DNA of 64,000 bases from Vandiemenella viatica. Its lineage: Eukaryota; Arthropoda; Insecta; Orthoptera; Morabidae. The DNA lies in the NCBI GenBank assembly GCA_031002005.1, contig JARYHS010009186.1, forward strand, positions 105,932,829 to 105,996,828, read 5' to 3'. How positions within the stretch are numbered: position 1 is the first letter of the stretch; each line of letters begins with the position of its first letter. A model generated the notes under the pieces. That model was not told where the DNA came from. It searched no databases and was given only the letters and a program-made list of their open reading frames with translations. Below, in pieces: positions 48,858 to 60,800 of this stretch. A program made the translations under genes and the position numbers.

Positions 48858-51800
48858 TAAAAAAAATACTATTAACACTTCAATTTACTGTAAAAAGCTG
48901 TGAACATTGTTTTGTATACTCATTCTGTTTGCAATTCAGTGATACAGATGGCATAATTGAAACTGATATTCCTTGTTACAGCATCCATCATTGGCGATAG
49001 TGAAGGGTGCTGGTCTGGTAATGCGTGCTGTTATTGAGGAAGGTGATGCTGAAGTATCAGCAAAGATGCAGGAACTGGCACTAGCTGAGGGTGCACTTCC
49101 TCGTCATCTGCTGACTGCTCTCTTCACGCAAGGCTCCGATGGACGACTTCTCACACATCGTCAGCTGTCTCGACATCTTGTTGGACTCTGGGTCACTGGT
49201 CACCCTACAGCCATGGGCTTACTCAAAAGGATTATGGTATCTATTCCACATAGTTGCAAGTTTTGTAGTTTAATTCCCCTAGTTAAATGATTATCAGTTA
49301 CAAACAGTGAATAGTAATGAAAAACACTTTTAGGAACTGCCGGCTTTCGGAACTAACGCAGACGCAGGTAGCATTGGTCTTTAGTCATCTGTAGATTGTC
49401 TGCGTTTTCAATAACTACTTTAATTACCAGGAATCGTTAGACTAGTGTCATATTTTATAGAATGGAGGAAATTCGTGGGTGAAAAATACTCTTTAACTCC
49501 CCGTTGAACGAGAATCCTGACATTTCCCAGACAAAACTAATATCTTAGATGTCACTTCTTGCATTGAACTCTGCTTCCCTGGCTGCAATCAATTGCCAGT
49601 TGTACTCATCTGTTCTTGTGTTCTGGCAAAGTATATATCAAGATGTCCAACTCTACTGCTGACTGTCTTCATCTGAGATGGCTCTTGCCTTTATATCAAT
49701 AGTGTCAACACGGTACTACATTGTGCAGATTTATTTTCATTCTATGGTTCACTAAGGTGAAAACTATTGGTGTGAATCCGAATACCATCTGTTAGGTGTA
49801 GAAATTCTTAAGAAGCGGTATGCAAAGAATCTATGTACAGAATGCCTGACGGTGGGTGAGCGGTAATCCTCTTGCCTTGGGAGAATGCAGGTTTGAAACC
49901 CTGATTTCATTTTCTCATCACTTCTAGTAAATACCAGGATGGTTCCTTCAAAATACCATGTCAGAATTCCTTTCTGATCCTTGCCTTCCTCCCCTCTCAT
50001 CCCTTTTCCTAGTCCTTTCCCATCTCTGATGACCTGTCATGATGTGTGAAACTATTAGGTTAAAAAGAAAAGTAGGGAGTGCTGTATCAAAAGAAGTGGG
50101 AACAAAATGCCATAGGCTACTATATTGGGTGACTTGTTAATTATTCTGATGAATAATTCTATTTTTTGTTTGCAGCCGGAATTTAGTTTATAAGACATAA
50201 TAGTGTATAATAGTTTTGAGCATACATACTGAGGCGATCCATAGGTTTGATATGAGTGGTGTGCCAAAAGTAGTTTACAAGGCATATTTCTGAATATTCA
50301 GATTTTGTTTTTGACATACCACACTATACACTACTAGTAACAATGGAACGAAAGAACTGCCAGGAGGCAATATTAATGTGAAAAGGATAATTACACACTA
50401 TACTGTACTGTTCTACATAGTACTGCCATTTAAAAAAAATATTTTTTTTTTCAAAGTAGTGTCTGTATTGATACAGAAAGTTGTTGAAGCATGTGACAAA
50501 TATTCTGATGCCTGTTGCATGGTGTCCTATGAGTAAGAATTTATGGGATTTTTGTTGCACACATTTTGTGCAGTAAGTTGGCTAACTGTTCCACGTGAGA
50601 GATCCAGGTCATGTGTAAATGCAGTTATCGTGATTCTCCTGTGCTCCAATATTGCATGCTTGATAAATGTTTGGTCCTTTGCTGTGGCAACTACGAGGTG
50701 GGTCCGATAAGTACTTAGCCTCTCTTCCCGATGGCGCCACTGTCGTCGGAGAAATTTATTATGGTGTAGTACATTATCTTAGATGGCTATTGTTAAAATT
50801 TCAGCCAAATCGGACACATAGTTTTGTTTTGATTGCGTGTGAAAGTGGGCGTGTCCGCGGATTTTAGAAAAATGGGAAAAAAAGCAATATCGGTTGGTGA
50901 TTCGATTCTTGTTTTTGGAAGGAAAATTGCGCAGAAAAGAGCACTTAGATGCTGTGTACGGTGACTCTTCTCCTTCGATTGCAACTGTCAAAAATTGGTT
51001 TAACGAGTTTCAACATGGTCGCACGTCAGTTTTGATGAGCCACGCCCGGGTGCCCTGAAAATGGTTACCATGGAGGATAACGTGACAAAAATCCACGATC
51101 TCGTATTGGCAGATTGCCGATTGAAGATGCGCGAGATTGCTGGGACAATAGGCATCTCAAAAGACTGCATGGGTCATACCTTGCATGAAATTTTTGGCAT
51201 GAGATAACTGTCGGCGGTGGTGCTGTGTTTGCTCACTCCGGACAACAAGTGCAACCGTGAGACCACTTCAAAGCAGTGTTTGATGCTGTTTAAGTGCAAT
51301 CCAAAGGAGTTTTTGCGTTGTTACATGACTGTCGACGAAACATGGATCCACTGGTACACACCAGAGACCAAGGAACAGTCAAAACAGTGGACTTTACCCG
51401 GCGAACGTACTCCGAAAAAAGAGAAGACTGTCCCATCAGCTGGAAAGGTGATGACCTCCTTTGTATGGGATTCACAAGGTGTGATCTACACCGACTACCT
51501 GGAGAAGGGCAAAACAATCACAGGATTTTACTATGCCGAATTATAGGGCTGATTCGACGCTGAATTGCAGAAAAAAGGCCCCATTTGGCGAAGAAAAAAG
51601 TGCTCTTCCACCATGACAATGCACCGGCTCACACCTCCGCCATTGCCACAGCCAAATTGCTTGAATTGGGCTACGAACTGCTGCCCCAGATTTGGACCTG
51701 TGCAACTTGTTTTTGTTTCCAAACTTGAAGACATTCGCCGGGCAGAAATTTGAGTCGAATGAGGAGGTTATCGCCGCCTCGGAGGCCTACTTTGCAGAGC

Positions 51801-54800
51801 TCCAGAAAACGTATTTTTCAGACGGGTTAAAGAAATTGGAGCATCGCTGGGTCAAGTGTATCGAGCTAAAAGGTTGAAATAAATCGCCACTTTTCCAAAA
51901 TTTTCTTTTTTTCTTTTGTAGGCTAAGTACTTATCAGACCGCCCTCGTATCATAGGTCAACCACTTCACACAAAGAAAATTGTTTCCATTTGCCTTGTTC
52001 AAAATTCCACACATCATTTTGCCATACTATCATATCATCCAGATTTTGGTTTTCCAATGTTTCCCAAAATTGGAGAAGATTCCTTCAAGAAAAGGCCATG
52101 GCTGAATTCCTTCCTGTTCCTTTCCAGCCTCTGATTACCTAAGTCATAAAATAATAAGTAAAAACACAATAAGCACTTGTTATTACATTACCCGTAAACC
52201 AACACCAGTAGTTAGTTTTTATTGAAGACTAAATGCTTCGTATCAAAAGCTTTTCAGTTTCATAGGAAATCTATCTGCTTCTTTAAGTATCATGTACTTT
52301 TGTTATGCTTGAGAAATTTTATTATAATGTATTATAAAATGGGACAGTGAAAACTGAATATACTCAAATTGCTATTTAAAAAATCCGGTATACTAGTTAA
52401 ACATGGTTTTCAATTATTTTTATTACAAGGTTGGGATTTTGAAGATGGTAGCATGTTGTTAATAACTTGTGGATCAATGAGGTGTGTGGAAGAATGAGAG
52501 AATCATGACCGTAAATTAGAACTTGATTTCATACATAATGGAATTGCTACATTTTCATTTGTGGCTAAGAGTGCCAGGGACAGGGATAAATCATTGAGAG
52601 AGTTGCTGAGAAATTATCCTAAAAAAATGAGAATTTAAAGTAAAAAATTATTAAGTGCAGAGGTAGGTGTTTAGGGATATTTCCACCAGACCATGAATAT
52701 TATCACCGTTACTAATAATAATTATATAAACCTAATTAGAACCATTTACTAATGTTAGCCATCATCTAACATACTATTTCTCATGCAGTTATTGCTTTTC
52801 AGCCTGCAGGATTGTTAAGTTATTTAGATTCTCAGGACAAAGTACCAGCTTCAGCATTAGAGCAGGAGCATCTCAACACAAGAGACAACTTAAAAATTGC
52901 TCTGGATCATGCCAACAAAAACAGGAAAGGACCACAGTGGATTGCAATAGAAAGACAAATACGTTTTGTAGAAAAGCAGGTTGAGGTAAGAAATAGTTTT
53001 CATTTTCATGTTAAGTTATCTTTTAATTTAAAATTGCTGTATTCATTCTGCATGGATAATTTATTAAGGAGTTCCATAATTATTTCCTGTTGTTGGCTCC
53101 ATTAAATAAAAATGATATTTCCTCAGCACGCATTGCAGCACTGGGGTGCAAGGATGGGAGTTGAAAGAAAAGAAGATAAACTAAGGGAGAGACCTATTGT
53201 TCTAAGGAAACGAAGGGAACGAATTAAAAGTGAAGCTAATTGGCCACTGTTTTACTATAAATTCAACCAGGACCATGCACTGCCGAATCTTTTGTGGAAT
53301 CATAAGGTAAATTTAATTTGAAAATATTGTCATTGCGATATCCTAGTTATAATTATAAGTTTTTCACTAGAAGATCAATAGTTTGATATATTGCTGTATT
53401 AAAAGAAAAATGTGAACTTGTTTTTTACATTACTTGCACTCAAAATCTTTAAGCACTTATAATTTAGTGTAGTCTTCTTTTTATGTTGAACATATTTTTG
53501 ATTAATTGGTGTTATGATATTGTAGCCATCTTGTGCCCGGAGTTGGTGAAGTACTACATTTCATTGCTTGTAACAAGACATTTGTTGAGATTTCATTATT
53601 TTACTTAATCATTTTTTTAAATGGTATTATTATTGATTGTAAAAATTTTAAATTTCCGAATATTTACAGCAGATATACAGTAATTTAGTGTGTGAACTCA
53701 ATCTTTTGCTGTTTACAGACTAGAGAAGAACTTAGAGATGCACTTGAAAATGAAATAAGAGCATTTGCTTCAGATAGAGATCTTGCAGGAAATGCCCTCA
53801 TAGCATGGAATCATAATGAATTTGAAGTCCAATATCATTGTCTTGCAGATGAAGTGAAGATAGGAGAATATTACTTGCGCTTACTATTAGAGACTGAAGA
53901 CACACCAGATTCTCCAATACGACGTTCGTGAGTTAAATGCAGCATTTTATGAGATTGCTTTGTTGTGACTAGTTTTATAGACGGTAACTACTAATTTTCA
54001 GTTGTTCATGTCAGTGAATTCCTTTTGTTACAGGTATGAATTTTTCAATGATTTATACCATCGCTTTTTGCTTACTACAAAAACAGAAATGAAATGCATG
54101 TGCCTACAAGCTATGGCAATAGTTTATGGGCGGCATTATGAAGACATTGGTCCTTTCAGTGATACAAAATATATAATTGGGATGTTGGAGAGGGTAACAA
54201 TTCTTATGAAGACAATTTCTAGTTTACAGTTACAGCCTGTATAATTTGAATAACTCCCTTTTTTCTTCAGTGTATAGATCGAATGGAACGTGATCGCTTG
54301 ATAATATTTATCAACAAATTGATTATGCATCGCAGAAATGTGAAAGAAATTCTAGATGCAAATGGTGTCAGAGTTTTAGTTGATTTACTTACTCTAGCCC
54401 ACCTTCATACTTCTAGGTAAATTCTAAATATTTTATTTCATTATAGTGCTGATAAAGTGTAAGATTAAAGAAGTGAAGTAGCAGTGAACTGATGAGTTGT
54501 AAAAATTGTTGAATTGATTTACTGTTTCAGAGCAGTTGTACCCACCCAAAGTAATGTAATAGAAGCAGGGCCTAATATGATGCAAGAAAGTGAAAAGGAA
54601 TGGCATTTTGGAAATTCTGGAAATACGGGAGAAAGGAAAGGGCCATACAGCTTTAAGGAGGTAATTGATAAGCTTGATGCAATACAGAATTAAAATTCAG
54701 TATTGATCATTGGAATTAATGTGGGAAGGAAAGAAAGCAGACACATCACTTACAAAAGTTAAAGGAAGGATGCCTTGATGACAAAAACTTGTTTGTTAGA

Positions 54801-57800
54801 ATATTTGTTTAGGAGAATCTTGCCCATATCAGACAGAAAATTTCTGTGTTTTTATTTTATTTTTCACAATGATACAGAACAGAATTACTCTGCATTTTTC
54901 AACCCGAGGATCAGTAAACTAACAAAAATAATGCTGCGGACCAATAATTTATATGGGCCTTACTTTTTTTACCAATGCGTGTATTAACACCTGGGACACA
55001 TTATGCTGTACCATTAGAACATAATAAACATAAATTCCTATGCAAGTACAGTTATGAAATTTATGTGAACTATTAAAGTTGAATTACATATTGATAAGAC
55101 TCTTAACATTTAGTAAAAAAAGGAATAATAATATTACTGTAGACTGGATGCTACACTTTATTATTGATCTACTTGCACAAAATAAAATAAAGGAAACGAC
55201 CTGACAACTTTTATTGTTAGTAAATTCTTTTGTATTTATACACGGATTGAAGCCTGAGAAGAGTTCATTAATTTACAACGCTGCGAAAAGCTGTGTTTGT
55301 TCATCTTTTATTGTTGTTTAATTCACCACTTCTATGTTACCAACTCTACCATTTACTGTGGTCCCTCATACCTACCAAAAGACCTTTGGGAAACAGCTAT
55401 TAACTTAATCATTAAAAGGTTGGTATTACTTTCTTTGCTGATTGGAAACATAATCAGTGGACAGGCTATTGTAGAAACAGTGATGTCCTATCCTCATAAG
55501 CTGGAAATACTAATTTTTTGCTTGGTAATTGAAATGTTTGTGGCATTTAAAAATTTGTGCTTGTAGCTAATGCTCAGTACTTTTTACTATTCTGCTTGTG
55601 GACCACCTGTAACATCTTTGTGAACTGCTAGTGGTGTGCGGATCACAGGTTGAGGAATAGTGGTATAAAAGCCATACTTGGTAATTTTGCAAAACATTTG
55701 ATATAACTGTCTATGAATTTTCATTATTTTGTGATCATGAGGACTAGTTTTGACCACCGAGTGTGGTGGGTGAGTGGTTAATGTTCTGGCATTCAGGACG
55801 ACGCCTGTTCGAATCCCAGTCTGGGCATCCAAATTTGGGTTTTCCATGGTTTCCCCAAATCATTCCAGGCAAATGCTGGGAGCTTCCTTCAAAATTCCCT
55901 GGCTGAATTCCTTCCCATTCCTCGTCCCCAGTCCTATCCCGCCTCTATTGACCTCGACGTCAACAAGGCATAGAGCCAAAAGTAAAAAATATATTTGACC
56001 ATTATTTCAAGATGGTTATAAAAATATATTAATTTGACTAAATTTAGTTTTATTTACGGCAGCTTTCATACTTGGATTTGTCTTAACCATTTATTGCCAT
56101 TTTTTGTACAGTTTTTAAATTGAATATTGACAACACATAGTGAAGAATGTTGTGCGAAAAGAGTGAACTGTCATGATGAAGTGGAGATGATTAAGCCATG
56201 TAGAATTTATTGATTCTATTTGCCATTTTTTGTCATGTATGCGAAGCAAGTCAGCGGTAGTTTGTAAGTAACATTGGAAGGCAGTTTTTAATAGCTTTAT
56301 TAGTAAAATAAAAGCCAGAATTATAATCCTCAGGATTTACTAAATTATCTTACACTCTGTTGGACAAAACATTATAAATTCTGTTCTGTAGTAATGAGTG
56401 GTTAACAGGGGTTTGTTCTCTTAAATCTTGGGTTGTTGTCTCCTCCCCATTTGTAAGCTAATTATAGTTTTTAAAGTATCTTAAGTAAGTGCTTATTAGA
56501 AAAAAATGGTTTCCCCACTGATAGGCTTCAAGGAAGTTGTATAATATGGAGTGGCTTATATTGACATGACACAGTTCATTACCTGAGTTTAAATTGTGGG
56601 TTGTGTTTCTGGTTATACATTATGAAAACAAGTCTCATCAATGTAGCTGCATTGGTTAAATCACAACATTGCTGGAGGGAAGGTGCAACATCTTAGACAC
56701 TTTAGACTGCAGAGTAAAAAAAAAAAAAAAAAAAAACACCTTGGAACTTACTCTACATAACTTACAACTTACAGGCAGGTGGTGGCACATATTCTCCCTG
56801 TAATAAGAATTATAACTCAGTGCTAGATGGTAGTGAGTTGAATAAGATGCTCATAAGCATTGTCCTGTTAGCCTCAAATAATGAACGTAAAATGTGACAG
56901 GTTAGTTGAGGCAGTAGCAGCAGGATTTCGACCATTGGAAGCCATGTGACACCTGATGAAGACATCAGAGCCAGCTTTTGAAATGTTGTGTTTCTACGAC
57001 ACCATATAGTTGGGCAACTGTGATGTTGTGTAATTGGGTGTTTGGGTCTTTATTATAATTTTCAAATGATGAAAAAAAAAAAATTAAGGTAAAATAAAAC
57101 TGTTTGATAATACAGTGTTGTGGTTGCTTAATACATTTTTTTGTTTTGTTTTTTAGATGCGTGACTTATGGAATGCTGGTGCTTTGAATCCAAAAACAAA
57201 GTGTTGGGCTCAAGGAATGGATGGATGGCGAACGTTACAGCAAGTCCCTCAGCTCAAATGGTGCCTCATGGCAAAAGGAACACCAGTTATGAATGAAAGT
57301 GACTTAGCCACACTTATACTGAATATTCTGATTCAAATGTGCCAGTATTTCCCTAGTAGGTGAGGTTTTTCTTATAGAACCATTAATGCATATTGCTGCT
57401 ACCATTTAGAGTTTGTCTTAGTGTCTGGCTGGATGATAGGCATAAGATCATTTCTGATAAACTTTAAGATTCATTTTATTGGCCATTTTGCTCCTACTTA
57501 CCCATCACCTGCTGTAATGCCTCTTTAATTTAATTTAATTGCAATGGAGCACAGGCTCCGGTGGCAATTTCCCTACACACTCATCTTCCCCCTATCCTGC
57601 ACCTAGCTACATTTGCCCTCTACAAATTTTATCTTTAAATTCTTTCAAAGTTTTCGGTAAATTATTCATCATTTCTCTTGGTAACTCATTCCAATCCCTG
57701 ACACCCCTACCTAAAAAAGAGAATCTTCCCACACCCTTGTGCCTGAAATCGAGTGCCAGCTTGTGGTCATGGTCATCTTTTCCCTTCCATGCACTACTTT

Positions 57801-60800
57801 TCATACCTATTGCAATATCTTTCCATGCCTCATTGCCAGTATATGCCCTGTACACTCCCATGACCCTCCTCATCCTCCTCCTGTCCTGCAATGAATCCCA
57901 TTCCAGCTCCTTTATCATATCCGACACTGATTGCATTCTGCGATAATTTCCAGAAACAAATCTAGCAGCCCTTCTTTGCACCCTCTCCAACTCGTGTATT
58001 TGATACGTAAAATGAGGGTCCCATACTACACTACCATATTCGAGCAATGGTCTGACCAAAGTTTTGTAACCCAATTCCTTGACTTCTCTCGTACATCCCC
58101 TCATCACTCTCTCCAACAAGTGCAGAACTTTGAAACCTTTTCCTACCACCTGTCTGATGTGTCCTGCCCAGTTAAGTTTGTTATCAAAAGTAATTCCAAG
58201 ATATTTACATTTCAAGTCTTCAGCAAGCAATTCTTTCCACACCTTGTATTCATAATTAACCTTTTGTTTTTTATTTGTGTATATAATAAGCTGACTCTTC
58301 TTTGCATTTATCTTCATTCCATGTTTACCAACCCAATTAGATATCCTGTCCAGATCACCCTGCAACTGTTTACAATCCTCTATCGTTTTGATTCTTTTAT
58401 ACAGCATTATGTCATCTGCAAACAATCTAATTTCAGATAGTAAACAATCAACACAATTATTCATTAGAATAATGAATAGCAATGGTCCCAATACGCTACC
58501 CTGTGGCACACCCATTTTTACTTCCACTTCTTTTGATACTACATTTCCTACCCTAACTTTCTGTTTTCCACCTTTTAAAAATTCTTCTACCCAGCAAATG
58601 ACTTTCTTATCCACTCCAATGGTTTTTACTTATTTAATACCATTTTATGGCTTACTCTGTCAAACGCCTTAGACAGATCTAGTGCTACACTATCAATTTG
58701 GCTTCCCTTGTCCATTTCATCTGAAATATCTTGCATATATTCCACCAACTGAGATTCACATGAATATCCTTGCCTGAAACCATGTTGCCTGCTTGAAAAC
58801 CACTTGCGTTCCTCACATATATTTCTGATGTGGTTGCATATCAATCTTTTCATTAATTTACCTACCAATGATGTCAAACTAATTGGCCTGTAATTCTCAA
58901 CTCTATTTCTCACCCCTCCCTTATGTACCGGTACTACTATTGCACTTTTCCAGTGCTGTGGTAAGCAGCAAGTGTCTAGACTCAATTTAAATAATATTTC
59001 AAGATAAGGTACAATGTCACATCCGGCTATCTTTAAGATATGTGTAGTAATATTATCTTTACCAGCCCCTTTGTTTTTTCAGCTTTCTTATTTCCTTCAT
59101 GATTTCCTCAGGATGGATATCAGATTTTTTACTATCGTCATTTCTAATTGTGTTGTTAAGCTCGTTCTCCGAATTAGACCCTCCTGTTTCTGATTCATTG
59201 TCCCTAATGCTTTCACTGAACCAGTTACTTAAAATCTCTGCCTTTTTCAAATCGTCAGTAACTTCTTCTCCATCCTTATCTATAAGTGTCTTTACACCCT
59301 CCCTTCCCCTCAGTTTCCTGATATAGCCATAGAAATTTCTAGATGCATCAGTCAATGGTCCTCCTGCTCTGGCAATACTCTTCATAAACCCATCTTTAGC
59401 CATTTTCTTTGCTGTTATTAAGTCCTTGTTTAGCTGTTTTAAATATTCCCTACTACCCTGCTGTCTCTTAACTCTGTTATGTTCTTTTGAACAGAACAGA
59501 ACAGAACAGACATATGGTTGGGCATGCGCCCATATAGTTATTGAAGTGCCAGAGCATTGTAGCTCCCTAACTTATGACGGAATAGGGGATTTCAGGCTGG
59601 TTTTTGTTATGGAAGTCATGGTGTTATTTCTTTTAGTATGGTGTTATTGTCAGACCCTGTAATTTCTGGTAAGTGTTGTAAGTGGTTGGATATATTGTTG
59701 TTGATATACATTTTGTCCTAAGTCTTGAATAATTTGATGGGGCGAAAAATGTGCTTTCTGGAAGAATTTTGTCGATTTGTCCTTGATGTAATCTGTGAGC
59801 CTTTGTATGCGTAAGTTGTAGTGAATTTGTGTGTTCGGCATGTACCGTGGGGCGTTGGTGATAATTCACAGATATTTGTTTTGTATAACCTGCAGTTTTT
59901 TGATTTGACAGTCTGAAGCCATGCTGAAAATTTCTGAGCCATATGACAAGGCCGGTCTAATTATAGCGGTGTAGATTTTTAATTTTGTCTTAATACTAAG
60001 TTTGCTCCCCATGAGGAGGGGGTATAATTTGAAAAGTCGAGCCGAACCTATATTACAAGCTTTTTTTATGTGTTTTATCCAGGTTAGTTTTTTGTCAATT
60101 TGTAGTCAGAGATATTTAACCGATTCACACCAGGGGAGGTCCATGCCGTCGAGCTTGATTTGGTGGCTGGGTCCCGTCCTTCTGGTGGTGAACATGGTTT
60201 CCTGCCTTTGCTATTTATTTGATTCCATTATCAGTAACAATATTGCAGCAGTAAACTAGGACTAAAATCAAACAAATGTAAAAAAATATAGTTAAATTGA
60301 AAAAACTGGGAACAAACTGATAAACGGGAAATTCCAGACACATTGGTTGTGTATAATTATCAAATGTTGTATAAATCATGGCACCCAATAACTCGGCTGT
60401 TGATACCTTAATGAACTCTGAGGTACAATGTACTCAATCCTAACTTTGGTCCCAGTATGCTTGTCATCCTGATTGCTGTTTTTATGGCTGTTTTCTGTAC
60501 TTATTTAGATGAATGCTGGAATGTTCCCCTATATTCAACTCAAAAACTTTGTGTTACACTAAATCACAAACACAGCTATACATATGTATATATATTTATT
60601 TACGAATAGTGAAATGATTTCAAGATAGATGGCATGAAGTCAAGGTTTATGCAGGAAAATAAGAAATTTCATTCATATCTAATAGCCATGACTTGATTTG
60701 TTGTGTTCTAAAAAATTTGGCACAGATGGGCAGATGCACAAACAGTTAAAATAACTATATAGGGATACTCATTATTTGTCACAACTGAACTGTATTTTCT

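Noticed and set aside
48791..49000. Lysine-rich 69-codon ORF
   Set aside because: It is the translation of the 53-nt poly(A) run plus intron sequence before exon 9.
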